Shown: positions 8,367 through 16,309 of the stretch, one piece after another
Position numbering within the stretch: the first letter of the stretch is position 1
Layout of the letters: the number at the start of each line of letters is the position of its first letter
Source: Sphaerisporangium dianthi
Lineage (GTDB): Bacteria; Actinomycetota; Actinomycetes; Streptosporangiales; Streptosporangiaceae
Assembly (NCBI RefSeq): GCF_042654065.1
Contig: NZ_JBHSFP010000025.1
Coordinates: forward strand, 1 to 64,000
Direction: 5' to 3'
Length of the DNA: 64,000 bases
Translations under genes and position numbers: made by a program
The notes under the pieces: generated by a model
What the model was told of the DNA's origin: nothing
Seen by the model: the letters and a program-made list of their open reading frames with translations, nothing else
Database searches by the model: none

Positions 8367-8834
8367 ATGGCAGGACACACCGACAACGAGATCATCATCG
8401 CCGGCCCCATGGAGCTGGTGTGGAACATGACCAACGACGTCGAGTCGTGGCCCACGCTGTTCAGCGAGTACTCCTCGGCCGACATCCTCGAACAGCGCGG
8501 CCCCACCATCCGCTTCCGGCTCACCATGCACCCCGACGCCGACGGCAACGAGTGGAGCTGGGTATCCGAGCGCACCCCCGACGCGGCCACCCGCACCGTG
8601 CGCGCCCACCGGGTCGAGCCGGGCTGGTTCAAGTACATGAACCTGTTCTGGGAGTACACCCAGGTCCCCGACGCCGTGCGCATGCGCTGGGTGCAGGACT
8701 TCGAGATGCGTCCCGACGCCCCGCTCAGCGACAAGCAGATGACCAAGCGGCTCAACGACAACACGGTGATCCAGATGAACCGGATCCGGCAGCTCGTCGA
8801 GGAGGCCGCCGAGCAGGCCCCCGCCCGAGCCTGA
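8367..8834 (+). CDS. polyketide aromatase/cyclase (SRPBCC, TcmN/WhiE-VI type)
   Basis: A 155-residue single-domain START/SRPBCC aromatase/cyclase. It starts MAGHTDNEIIIAGPMELVW, followed by NDVESWPTLFSEYSSADIL, and has WSWVSERTPD and WFKYMNLFWEY, typical of TcmN N-terminal-like first-ring cyclases. Monodomain enzymes of this kind act with non-reducing PKSs and direct C9-C14 type first-ring closure (family knowledge, not shown here). The absence of a ketoreductase gene next to it fits a non-reduced chain, though the left part of the cluster is not visible. Confidence 0.92.
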   Translation: MAGHTDNEIIIAGPMELVWNMTNDVESWPTLFSEYSSADILEQRGPTIRFRLTMHPDADGNEWSWVSERTPDAATRTVRAHRVEPGWFKYMNLFWEYTQVPDAVRMRWVQDFEMRPDAPLSDKQMTKRLNDNTVIQMNRIRQLVEEAAEQAPARA

Positions 8835-8963
8835 CGGCCCGGGCCGCCTCACCACGCTCCCCCGCCCTCATGACGGCCCCCGGGCCGTCCACCGGCACGC
8901 CTGCCCCGATCCCGCCGGACAGCACGCGACAGCAAGGCAAGCGAGAGAAAGAGAAGAGTGGGC

Positions 8964-9599
8964 ATGAACCACAAGGACAGCGTCTACCGCGTCATGGTCA
9001 AAATGCGGATCCATCCCGGTATGGAGCGAGAATTCGAGAAGACCTGGCGGGAAGTCGCCTCCACCATCGCCCGCCATCCCGCCAACGCCGGCCAGTCACT
9101 GGCCAAGAGCCCCGACGAGGACGGCGTCTACTACATCGTCAGCGACTGGGAGAACGAGGAGAGGTTCCACCAGTTCGAGCACAGCCCCGAGCACGCCGCC
9201 AACCGCATGCGCCTGGACCCCTACCGCGACCCGGCCGGCACCTCGATGACCCCCATGCTCGTCTCCTCGCGCCTGGGCGCCCAGCCCTCCCCCGAGCCCG
9301 GCCGTGTACGCGTCGCGCTGTATCTCAACGAGCCGGAGTCCGACAAGGGCTCGATCGAGAGCGCCTACCACCAGATCAGCACCACCTTGACCGGCCGGGC
9401 CGGGCTGCGCGGCAACGAGCTGCTGCGCTCGCTGCGCGACCCGCGCCGCTACGCGGTGCTGAGCGAGTGGGACGACCTGCCGGCCTACCGCGAGTGGGAG
9501 CGCAGTCCCGAACACCTGCCCACCACCTCGCCGCTCGCGCGCTACCACGACAAGAACCTCGGGATCTTCGGCTCCTACGAGGTCGTGGCCGCCTACTGA
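8964..9599 (+). CDS. double-domain antibiotic biosynthesis monooxygenase (ABM)
   Basis: A 211-residue protein with two consecutive ABM-like ferredoxin folds. The first, about 1-100, contains YRVMVKMRIHPGMEREFEKTW and YYIVSDWENEERFHQFEHSPEH. The second, about 115-211, contains AVLSEWDDLPAYREWERSPEH. Cofactor-free ABM oxygenases convert anthrones to quinones in aromatic polyketide pathways. I take ATG 8964, with GAAGAG upstream; an in-frame GTG lies at 8958. A 130-bp gap separates it from the aromatase, so it may have its own promoter. Confidence 0.85.
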   Translation: MNHKDSVYRVMVKMRIHPGMEREFEKTWREVASTIARHPANAGQSLAKSPDEDGVYYIVSDWENEERFHQFEHSPEHAANRMRLDPYRDPAGTSMTPMLVSSRLGAQPSPEPGRVRVALYLNEPESDKGSIESAYHQISTTLTGRAGLRGNELLRSLRDPRRYAVLSEWDDLPAYREWERSPEHLPTTSPLARYHDKNLGIFGSYEVVAAY

Positions 9600-9692
9600 C
9601 CGGCCCGGCCGGCTCCGGGCGGCGGTCGCCGCCCGGAGCCGGCGCCCTTGCGCGGCGCCGGCCGGCGCCGCGAACGACGATGGAGGTATGCG

Positions 9693-10073
9693 ATGCCGTA
9701 CGCCATGATCACCTTCCGGGTGAAACCCGGGCACGAGGAGGAGCTCACCGCGCTCTTCGGCGACTCCCCGCCCCTGGAATCGCCCGTCGTCACCGACGAC
9801 GACGGCGAGGAGACCGCCCGGCTGCTCGGCACCGGGGTCTTCGTGAAGGACGACGTGCTGGTACGGCTGATCCACTACCAGGGCGACTTCGCCGGCATCG
9901 CCCGCCACCTGGCGTCCCAGCGGCACGTGCACACCATCGAGAAGGGCATCGTGCCCTTCCTCGCCGACGCCCGCGACACCGGCACCTCCGAGGGCTTCGC
10001 GGCGTTCTTCCGCGACGCGATGATGCGCTGCGTCACCCAGTCGTCCAGCGAGACGCACGCGACCCCGCTGTGA
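9693..10073 (+). CDS. SchA/CurD-like domain protein
   Basis: A 126-residue protein resembling the SchA/CurD family known from spore-pigment (whiE/sch/cur) loci. Recognisable segments are LGTGVFVKDDVLVRLIHYQGD, GIARHLASQRHVH, and the end GFAAFFRDAMMRC. The biochemical role of the family is not settled. ATG 9693 is preceded by TGGAGG at the right distance, so the longer in-frame start at 9648 is rejected. It points toward pentangular or spore-pigment chemistry for this cluster. Confidence 0.75.
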   Translation: MPYAMITFRVKPGHEEELTALFGDSPPLESPVVTDDDGEETARLLGTGVFVKDDVLVRLIHYQGDFAGIARHLASQRHVHTIEKGIVPFLADARDTGTSEGFAAFFRDAMMRCVTQSSSETHATPL

Positions 10074-10182
10074 GGCCGGCCGGGTGCGCGGGCCGGCCCC
10101 GCACACCCGCCCGCGGTCCCGGGCGGCACGCACCCCGCCCGGGACCGCTCCGGAGCATCGCCGCCGCGAATGGAGCCCGACC

Positions 10183-10707
10183 ATGTCCCACGACGACGGC
10201 ATCGACATCCTTGCGGCCGTGGAACGCGAGACCGCCGGCCTGTTCGCCCAGGCCGACCGGCTCGTGGAGGCCCTGGCCGCACGCGCGGGCCTGGACGCCG
10301 CGCGCTTCCGCTGCCTGGCCGTGCTGCGCCGCCACAGCCCGCTGCCGCTGGGACGGCTGGCCGCGCTGGCCGGGCTCAGCGAACGGGAGGCCGCCGAGAC
10401 GGCCGGCCGGATGGAGCGCGACGGCCAGGTGACCCTGCGCGCCGGACGGCCCGACGACGCACCAGGCGAGGCCCGCGCCGGGCGCCGCCGCGTCCCCCGG
10501 CGCGCCCAGGCGCTCGTCGAACTGCACCCCGCCGCCGACCGCGTCTGCCTGGACCCGGCCCTGCGCGAGCTGCGGGAGGCCTGGTACCCGCTGGTCAGGG
10601 GCAGGTGCGACGATCTGGCCCTGGTCGCGGGGTTCATGGCGCGCAGCCGCAGGCTGACCGATCTGGTGGGCATGACGCGTCCACCGGCGGAGACCTTTAC
10701 ATTGTAG
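10183..10707 (+). CDS. MarR-like winged-helix regulator
   Basis: A 174-residue protein with a central winged helix: FRCLAVLRRHSPLPLGRLAALAGLSEREAAETAGRMERDGQVTL reads as helix-turn-helix plus wing (given in parts: LRRHSPLPLGRLAALAGLS, then EAAETAGRMERDGQV). Flanking helices would form the dimer, as in MarR proteins. ATG 10183 follows TGGAGC; the upstream extension is discarded. It is the last gene of the polyketide operon and may sense an intermediate or control an exporter outside the window. Substrate and operator are unknown. Confidence 0.65.
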   Translation: MSHDDGIDILAAVERETAGLFAQADRLVEALAARAGLDAARFRCLAVLRRHSPLPLGRLAALAGLSEREAAETAGRMERDGQVTLRAGRPDDAPGEARAGRRRVPRRAQALVELHPAADRVCLDPALRELREAWYPLVRGRCDDLALVAGFMARSRRLTDLVGMTRPPAETFTL

Positions 10708-10735
10708 ATTCCGCTCAGCCGGTTAGGATCGGCGG

Positions 10736-11740
10736 GTGGACGTCCCCGCCGTGCCCGACGACGGCCTCGGCGCCGTCACGCCCGCGAGCGATCCCTACCT
10801 GGTCTACCTCGGCGCGCTGACCGGCGCCGAGTCCCGCCGCACGATGCGCGGCTGCCTCGACAGGGTCGCCCGCGTCATCACCGGCGACCCCGCCGCCACC
10901 GGCGCCGGGCAGCCCTGGCACCTGCTGCGCTATGAGCACACCGTGCGCGTCCGCGCGATCCTCACCGAGCGCGGGTGGTCCCCCGCCTACGTCAACAAAC
11001 ACCTGGTGGCGCTGCGCCGTGTCATGCGCGAGGCCTGGCGCCTCGGCCTGATGACCGCCGAGGACTACCACCGCGCCGCCGACCTGCCCACCCTGGCGCA
11101 CACCCGGCTGCCGGCCGGGCAGCACGTCCCGCCGGAGGTCGCCGGGGCGGCGCTGGCCGCCTGCGACCACGACCCCTCCCCCGCCGGAGCCCGCGACGGC
11201 GCGCTGCTGGCCGTGCTGTACTCCACCGGCTGCCGTCGCGCCGAGGTCGCCGGGCTCGCCCTCGGCGACTACGACCCCGCGGCCCGCTCGCTGCGCGTGC
11301 GCGGCAAGCGCGACAAAGAGCGCCTGGTCTACCTGACCGCCGAGGCGGTGGCCCGCACCGAGGCGTGGCTGGCGGTGCGGGGACGCGAGCCCGGCGCGCT
11401 GTTCTGCCCGGTCAACAAGGCCGGGCGGCTGCGCGCCCCCGCGGGGCGTCCGGCGCCGATGACCGGGCAGGCGGTCGCCGACATCGTCACCCGCCGCCTG
11501 GCCGCCGCGGGCGCCGCCAAGCGCACCCCGCACGACTTCCGGCGCACCTTCATCGGCGAGCTGCTGGACGCGGGCGTCGACCTGGCCACCACCCAGGCTC
11601 TGGTCGGGCACGCCTCACCGGTCACCACCGCGCGCTACGACCGCCGGCCCGAAAGCCGCCGCCGCGAGGCCGTCGACCGGCTGCGCATGCCCGACCCCCG
11701 CCCCCTGCGCCCCGGCGGCCCCGGGGGCGCGGCACGCTGA
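10736..11740 (+). CDS. tyrosine recombinase/integrase-family protein
   Basis: A 334-residue XerD-like recombinase. An N-terminal SAM-like domain (about 20-125; SPAYVNKHLVALRRVMREA) precedes the catalytic domain. All catalytic residues are present: Arg167 in TGCRRAEVAGL, Lys191 in GKRDKERL, His266 and Arg269 in PHDFRRTF, His292 in GHASPVTT and the nucleophile Tyr301. It should cut and rejoin DNA at specific sites. The GTG start at 10736 lies only 28 bp after the MarR-like gene and lacks a clear ribosome site. No tRNA, excisionase or attachment repeat is seen nearby, so an integrated element is not proven; it may be a solitary chromosomal recombinase. Confidence 0.9.
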   Translation: MDVPAVPDDGLGAVTPASDPYLVYLGALTGAESRRTMRGCLDRVARVITGDPAATGAGQPWHLLRYEHTVRVRAILTERGWSPAYVNKHLVALRRVMREAWRLGLMTAEDYHRAADLPTLAHTRLPAGQHVPPEVAGAALAACDHDPSPAGARDGALLAVLYSTGCRRAEVAGLALGDYDPAARSLRVRGKRDKERLVYLTAEAVARTEAWLAVRGREPGALFCPVNKAGRLRAPAGRPAPMTGQAVADIVTRRLAAAGAAKRTPHDFRRTFIGELLDAGVDLATTQALVGHASPVTTARYDRRPESRRREAVDRLRMPDPRPLRPGGPGGAAR

Positions 11741-11755
11741 CCGGGTGACCCCGGA

Positions 11756-11816
11756 CGGCTCAGGCACGGGCGGCTCAGGCACGGGCGGGCCCAGGCACGA
11801 GCGGCTCAGGCACGGC
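11756..11816. repeat. 15-bp degenerate tandem repeat
   Basis: CGGCTCAGGCACGGG is repeated at 11756-11770 and 11771-11785, then in altered form to about 11816. It overlaps the last codons of the acetyltransferase gene and the space after the recombinase gene. Probably a slippage product. Confidence 0.7.
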
Positions 11817-12366
11817 GGGCGCGCCAGGCGGAGGCCTCCAGGCGATACAGGACGTGGCGGCGCAGCGGGCTGCCCTCGTCGATGCTCGGGTGGTCGAAGT
11901 CGTCGGCGGCATCGCGCGTCATGCCCAGGCGCCGCATGACGGCCTGGGAACGCAGGTTGGTGGTCGAGGTCATGGAGATCACCCGCGCCAGCCCGGCGGG
12001 ACCGAAGGCGTACTCCAGGCTCGCCGTCGCCGCCTCGGTGGCGTAGCCCTGCCCCCACGCCTTGCGGCGCAGGCGCCAGCCGACCTCGACCGCCGGGGTG
12101 AAGTGCGCCTCGAAACTCTGCACCGCCAGGCCGGTGAACCCGATGAACTCCCCGCTGCCTGCGACCTCCACCGCCCACAGCCCGAACCCGTGCTCATCGA
12201 AGGCCGCCATGATGCGCCCGGCCATCGCGTCGCTCTGCTCGCGGGTCAAGGTGAAGGGGAAGTGCTCCATCACCTCGGGGTCGGCGTTCAACTCGGCGAA
12301 GGGCTCCAGATCGTCCTCGCGCCAGCGCCGCAAGATGAGCCGCCCGGTCTTCAGCATGATCACCAT
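11806..12366 (-). CDS. GNAT-family N-acetyltransferase (RimJ/RimL type)
   Basis: A 186-residue acetyltransferase of the RimJ-like group (Acetyltransf_3). It starts MVIMLKTGRLILRRWREDDLEPFAELN. The fold continues with GEFIGFTGLAV, VEVGWRLRRKAWGQGYATEAA (the acetyl-CoA-binding R/Q-x-x-G-x-G/A loop is RRKAWGQGYA) and NLRSQAVMRRLGM. Substrate is unknown; relatives modify small amines or ribosomal proteins. ATG 12366 is preceded by GGGGGAG; ATG 12357 is an alternative. The long upstream extension is Arg/Pro-rich and not protein-like. Confidence 0.85.
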   Translation of the reverse strand: MVIMLKTGRLILRRWREDDLEPFAELNADPEVMEHFPFTLTREQSDAMAGRIMAAFDEHGFGLWAVEVAGSGEFIGFTGLAVQSFEAHFTPAVEVGWRLRRKAWGQGYATEAATASLEYAFGPAGLARVISMTSTTNLRSQAVMRRLGMTRDAADDFDHPSIDEGSPLRRHVLYRLEASAWRARRA

Positions 12367-12496
12367 TGTGTCGCAAGATCTCCCCCCGCGCCGCCCCACC
12401 TCGGGCCGCCTCGGGCCGCGGCCGCCGTTCCCTGGTGGAACCGCCGCCGGTCGCGAGACGGCGGCGGGCGGCGCGCCGCGATTCGCGGGTCCCGGA

Positions 12497-13018
12497 TGAC
12501 GACCCCGGCGAGTGAACTGGTGCAGGAGGCAGCCGCGGCGATGTTCGTCGAACATGCTTCCCTTCGCCCCGTTCCGTCCCGGCAGGCCGACAGTCAGCAG
12601 ACGTCAGCAGCGGTCGGTGGGGCGCTCACCCTGCGCGGCAACGACCCCGGCCTACAGGTCGAAGGTCACCGTCACGAAGGTGACGCAGCGCGCCACCCCG
12701 TCGAACCAGTTCCTCAAGCCGAAGACGGGCAACAGGTACGTCGCCGTCGAACTGCGCCTGGCCAACAAAGGGCGAGCCGTCTATGACGACGCCCCCTCCA
12801 ACGGCGCCAAGCTGATCGACAGCGAGGGCCAGCAGTACAACACGACATTCGGCGAGATCAGCGAAGGTGTCGTGCTCAGCGCGGTCACCGTCTCTCCCGG
12901 CGACAGCCGCAAGGGCGTGCTGCTGTTCGAGATCCCTGCGAGCGTCAAGCCCGCCAAGTTCCAGTTCGGGCTGAACTCCGGCTTCGCCGACCAGAAGGGC
13001 GAATGGATCCTGAGCTGA
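12497..13018 (+). pseudogene. DUF4352-type secreted protein remnant, frameshifted
   Basis: The C-terminal part reads as a DUF4352 immunoglobulin-like domain: KVTVTKVT, RYVAVELRLANKGRAVYDD, NGAKLIDSEGQQY, SPGDSRKGVLLFEIP, KFQFGLNSGF. The expected beginning of the domain (GGALTLRGNDPGLQV) is in the neighbouring frame. Removing one base near 12659, at GTCGAAGGTC, would join GLQV to KVTV. No signal peptide or lipobox is found upstream in either frame, although family members are usually exported. I read it as a decayed gene with a +1 shift and a lost N-terminus; a sequencing error is the alternative. A terminator follows directly. Confidence 0.6.
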
Positions 13019-13030
13019 GCAAGCCTGCGG

Positions 13031-13062
13031 AGACCCCCGGGGCTTTCCGCGCCCGGGGGTCT
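13031..13062 (+). terminator. hairpin terminator after DUF4352 remnant
   Basis: AGACCCCCGGG (13031-13041) pairs perfectly with CCCGGGGGTCT (13052-13062), with a 10-nt loop. There is no long U tract, as usual in GC-rich actinobacteria. Confidence 0.8.
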
Positions 13063-13359
13063 TCGCATGTCACGTCACCGTTCGCGTCGGTCGCACGTCA
13101 CGGTTCTCGGCGTGCCGCTTGGAGGGCGACCTGTGGTCGCCGGGCTGGGCCTTGCCGGCTCTGTGATGTATCGCCGCATGTAGGACGGGGTGGGGGCGGG
13201 CTCGGCCACGGTGACCTCACGGGTGCGGGAAGTGTGCTTAACTGTAAACAGCCGATGTGGTTTGTGTCCCCCGGGCCGCATTTACCGCCTTCACGGAATA
13301 CCGTCCGGCTGGAGCCGTGTTGTGCATCTCGCCGAGGAGGCGACCGCCACATCGGCCTA
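13063..13359. other. gene-free stretch; possible small-RNA locus
   Basis: About 300 bp with no protein-like frame supported by a ribosome site. The part from about 13225 (TGTGCTTAACTGTAAACAGC) is less GC-rich and leads into the very strong hairpin at 13360-13400. This could be a short transcript ended by that hairpin. No known RNA family is recognised. Confidence 0.3.
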
Positions 13360-13400
13360 AACGAAGCGCCCCGCAAGCTCGCCTTGCGGGGCTCTTCGTT
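13360..13400 (+). terminator. strong hairpin terminator without an assigned gene
   Basis: AACGAAG-C-GCCCCGCAAG (13360-13377) pairs with CTTGCGGGGC-T-CTTCGTT (13383-13400): 17 pairs with one C-T mismatch and a 5-nt loop. No coding gene ends just before it on either strand, apart from the acyltransferase promoter on the right. Confidence 0.75.
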
Positions 13401-13496
13401 GTAGCCACGATGTAACAGTTTGTAGGTGGCCGTAACACAAGGTTGCCTGTCTGGGCCGTATGGTGGGCATTGGCCGTCCGCACACCGGGAGAGTCC

Positions 13497-14159
13497 GTGC
13501 TGTATCGCCTCACGAAGATCGTCAGCAGTCCCATCCTCCGCCTGCTGTGGCGCCCCAAGGTGGCAGGCGCCGAGAACGTCCCCTCCTCGGGGGCCGCGAT
13601 CCTGGCGTCCAACCACCTGTCCATCCTGGACTCGGTGTTCCTGCCGCTCATGCTTCCCCGGAAGGTGACCTTCGTCGCCAAGTCCGAGTACTTCACCGGC
13701 AACCGCCTGATGGCCATGTACATGCGCAGCACCGGTCAGGTCTCCATCGACAGGCAGAGCGCCGCCTCGGCGCAGGCGATGCTCGACGCCGCCGTGCAGG
13801 TGCTCAAGGGCGGCGAGCTGTTCGGCATCTACCCCGAGGGCACCCGATCCCCGGACGGCAGGCTCTACCGGGGCAAGATCGGCGTCGCCTGGCTGGCGCT
13901 GACCACGGGCGCGCCGGTGGTCCCGGTCGCCATGGTCAACACCGACCTGGTGCTGCCCCCGGGGGCCTCGGTGCCGCGCATCGCCAAGATCGGCGTGCGC
14001 ATCGGCGAGCCGATGACCTTCACCGGCGACCCGGCCAGGGCCAAGGACCGCCGGGCGGTGACCGACGAGGTGATGGCCGCCATCCAGCGCCTGTCCGGCC
14101 AGGAGTACGTGCCCGCCTACGCCGCCAGCCTCAAGGAGCAGGCCGGCCGGGCCGCCTGA
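13497..14159 (+). CDS. 1-acyl-sn-glycerol-3-phosphate acyltransferase (PlsC-like)
   Basis: A 220-residue lysophosphatidic acid acyltransferase-like enzyme that would acylate the sn-2 position in phospholipid synthesis at the membrane. The catalytic HX4D motif is NHLSILD. The acyl-acceptor motif is FGIYPEGTRSPDGRL, followed by GVAWLALTTGAPVVPVAM. The GTG at 13497 is chosen because GGGAGAG precedes it and family members begin exactly here (VLYRLTKIVSSPILRLLWRP). The upstream in-frame extension is not conserved-looking. A hairpin follows the stop. Confidence 0.92.
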   Translation: MLYRLTKIVSSPILRLLWRPKVAGAENVPSSGAAILASNHLSILDSVFLPLMLPRKVTFVAKSEYFTGNRLMAMYMRSTGQVSIDRQSAASAQAMLDAAVQVLKGGELFGIYPEGTRSPDGRLYRGKIGVAWLALTTGAPVVPVAMVNTDLVLPPGASVPRIAKIGVRIGEPMTFTGDPARAKDRRAVTDEVMAAIQRLSGQEYVPAYAASLKEQAGRAA

Positions 14160-14182
14160 GCCGCTTCGCCCGGTGAAGCGGC
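14160..14182 (+). terminator. hairpin after acyltransferase gene
   Basis: GCCGCTTC (14160-14167) pairs with GAAGCGGC (14175-14182) across a 7-nt loop, directly after the stop codon. Confidence 0.6.
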
Positions 14183-14242
14183 GGGGGTCCCCGACCGGCC
14201 GCGCTAGGCTCGTCGCGACGACCAGACACCGGGGGGTAAGGC

Positions 14243-15877
14243 GTGCCGCGCGGCCGAATCATCGCGATCACCTCCGCCGCCACCGTGCTGGCGGTGGGAG
14301 CCGCCGCGGGCGGCGCCTACTACGTGCTCCACACCAGGGGCAGCGCCGAGGAGACCGCGAGCCGGTTCGCCGCTGCCTGGTCCCGGGGCGACCTGACGGC
14401 GATGAAGGCCGACCTCGCCGCCCCCGCGCCGGGGTTCGAGGCCGCCTACGCCGAACCGGCCGCAAGGCTCGGGGCCGAGAAGGTCGCGGTCCGGCTCGGC
14501 GCGGTCACCCCGTCGGGCGACGACCGCGCCAAGGCCGCCTACACCGCCACGATGACGCTGAAGAACATCGGCGAGTGGACCTATTCCGGCTCCATCGACC
14601 TGCTGGTGAAGGACCACTACTGGAAGGTCGCCTGGACGCCGGCCGCGGTCCACCCGGCGCTCACCGCCTCGACCCACCTCGCCCTGAAGACCACCTGGCC
14701 CCAGCGGGCCGTCATCGAGGACGTCTCGGGCGCCCGCATCGACGCCGGCGACGTCGGCGGCTCGGTGCAGCAACTGGTGGGCTATCTCGACAAGGCCACC
14801 GCCAAGGACGTCGCCAAGCTGGGCTCCTCCTACAAGCCCGGCGACGCGGTGGGCAGGGGCGGGCTGCAGGAGACCTTCCAGAAGCGGCTCGCCGGGGTTC
14901 CCGCCACGACGATCAACGTGGTCGACGGCGGCAAGAAGATCCTCAAGACGCTGAAGACCATCGAGGGCTCGCCCGGCTCCTCTGTGCGCACCACCTTGGA
15001 CCCCGCCGTGCAGCGGGCCGCCGTCGCGGCCGTGCGCGACCTTTCCAAGCCGGCCTCGCTGGTGGCGATCAGGCCCGGAAGCGGCGACATCCTCGCCGTG
15101 GTCAACAACCGCGGCGGGTTCAACCGCGCCCTGGACGGGCGCTACCCTCCCGGGTCGACCTTCAAGACCGTCACCGCCGCCGGCCTGCTCGCCGAGGGCC
15201 TCACCCCCGACCAGAAGGTCACCTGCCCCAAGAAGGCCACCGTCGGCGGCCTGGCGATCCGCAACTCCGACCACGAGGCGTTCGGCTCGCTGAGTTTCCT
15301 GGACTCCTACGCCCACTCGTGCAACACCACGTTCGCCCCGCTGGCCGCGCGCCACCTGGGCGGCGGCAAGCTGTACGAGATCTCCTCCGCGATGGGGTTC
15401 AACCAGCCGCTGTCGATCGGCGTCCCGGCGACCAAGGGCAGCATGCCCAAGCCGACCAGCGAGGCCGACCTCGCGGCCGAGTCCTTCGGGCAAGGTCGCA
15501 TCACCGCCAGCCCGCTGGTGATGGCGTCGGTCGCCGCCGCGGTGGCCGACGGCTCCTGGCGGCCGCCGACCCTGGTGCCCTCGATCAAGCAGAAGCTCCA
15601 GCCCCGGCCGCTGCCCGAGACGGTGACCGGTCAGCTTCGCACGATGATGGCGGCCGTGGTCACCAAGGGCACCGCCAAGGCGGCGGGGCTGCCGAAGGGC
15701 ACGGCGGGCAAGACCGGCACCGCCGAGTTCGGCACCGGGCCGAAGCTCGACTCCCACGCCTGGTTCATCGGCTTCCGCGGCGACGTGGCGTTCGCCGTGG
15801 TGGTCGAGGCGGGAGGCATGGGTGGCGCGGTGGCCGCCCCGGTCGCCGCCCGTTTCCTGCGCGGCCTGCCGGGCTGA
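14243..15877 (+). CDS. penicillin-binding protein (transpeptidase) with NTF2-like MecA_N domain
   Basis: A 544-residue class B penicillin-binding protein that cross-links peptidoglycan outside the membrane. It has one N-terminal membrane anchor (about 6-29), an NTF2-like MecA_N domain (EETASRFAAAWSRGDLTAM) and a dimerisation segment. The transpeptidase domain carries the active-site Ser305 in STFK, the second motif SCN at 359-361 and KTG at 490-492 (AGKTGTAEFG). The GTG at 14243 follows GGGGGGTAAGGC. Proteins of this architecture include MecA/PBP2a-like and actinobacterial elongation PBPs; the specific role is not determined. It converges on a DUF3040 gene. Confidence 0.92.
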   Translation: MPRGRIIAITSAATVLAVGAAAGGAYYVLHTRGSAEETASRFAAAWSRGDLTAMKADLAAPAPGFEAAYAEPAARLGAEKVAVRLGAVTPSGDDRAKAAYTATMTLKNIGEWTYSGSIDLLVKDHYWKVAWTPAAVHPALTASTHLALKTTWPQRAVIEDVSGARIDAGDVGGSVQQLVGYLDKATAKDVAKLGSSYKPGDAVGRGGLQETFQKRLAGVPATTINVVDGGKKILKTLKTIEGSPGSSVRTTLDPAVQRAAVAAVRDLSKPASLVAIRPGSGDILAVVNNRGGFNRALDGRYPPGSTFKTVTAAGLLAEGLTPDQKVTCPKKATVGGLAIRNSDHEAFGSLSFLDSYAHSCNTTFAPLAARHLGGGKLYEISSAMGFNQPLSIGVPATKGSMPKPTSEADLAAESFGQGRITASPLVMASVAAAVADGSWRPPTLVPSIKQKLQPRPLPETVTGQLRTMMAAVVTKGTAKAAGLPKGTAGKTGTAEFGTGPKLDSHAWFIGFRGDVAFAVVVEAGGMGGAVAAPVAARFLRGLPG

Positions 15878-15891
15878 GCGGCCCGGGCAGG
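15865..15891. terminator. shared hairpin between convergent genes
   Basis: CCTGCCGGGC (15865-15874) pairs with GCCCGGGCAGG (15881-15891) with one bulged base. It spans the PBP stop and precedes the DUF3040 stop, so it could act in both directions. Confidence 0.5.
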
Positions 15892-15895
15892 GACG

Positions 15896-16174
15896 TCACA
15901 TCGGCAGGGCCGCCGCGTCGTGGCGGAACACCATGATCAGCAAAGTGGCGATCAGGGTGGCGATCAGCAGCCAGCTCACGAGGATGATGATCGTCGACCG
16001 GCTGGGGCGGCGCCTTCCCCGTTCGGGACGGCCGGGGCGGTCGCGCCGCTGGGTCTCCCGGCGCTCGACGCGCTCGTTGAACGACTCGAGCCGGGCGGCG
16101 AGTCGCGGGTCCTCGTCGGCGAGGTGGTTCTCGATCTGGGCAAGCATTCGCTCCTCGTCCTGCGACCAGGCCAT
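15896..16174 (-). CDS. DUF3040 small membrane protein
   Basis: A 92-residue actinobacterial protein of the DUF3040 family. The conserved N-terminus is SQDEERMLAQIENHLADEDPRLAAR-like (SQDEERMLAQIENHL, then ADEDPRLAARL). A basic linker follows, then one membrane segment (STIIILVSWLLIATLIATLLIMV). The ATG follows GGGAGG. Function is unknown. Confidence 0.9.
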   Translation of the reverse strand: MAWSQDEERMLAQIENHLADEDPRLAARLESFNERVERRETQRRDRPGRPERGRRRPSRSTIIILVSWLLIATLIATLLIMVFRHDAAALPM

Positions 16175-16285
16175 GCCGCACCTCCCGGCGACGCAAGCGG
16201 TGTGCCGACGTTCTGCCCAACCCGAAGATCTTTAGCCGTTTCCAGAGCTCCTTTTTGCCGCCACTTTGCGCGGTTGCGATCTGTG

Positions 16286-16301
16286 TCGAAAACCTGTTCT
16301 A
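16286..16301. promoter_or_regulatory. LexA (SOS) box upstream of radical-SAM gene
   Basis: TCGAAA-ACCT-GTTCTA matches the actinobacterial SOS box TCGAAC-N4-GTTCGA at 10 of 12 fixed positions. It lies 8 bp before the start codon of the Rv2578c-like gene. From memory, the mycobacterial homologue is among the DNA-damage-inducible genes, which supports the reading. Confidence 0.55.
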
Positions 16302-16309
16302 ATCAAGGC

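Noticed and set aside
10736..11816. Integrated plasmid or prophage signalled by the recombinase
   Set aside because: No tRNA, att repeat, excisionase, replication or phage structural gene lies around it in the window.
13003..13404. 133-residue frame in the gap before the acyltransferase
   Set aside because: It overlaps the DUF4352 remnant end and two terminators, and its composition is not protein-like.
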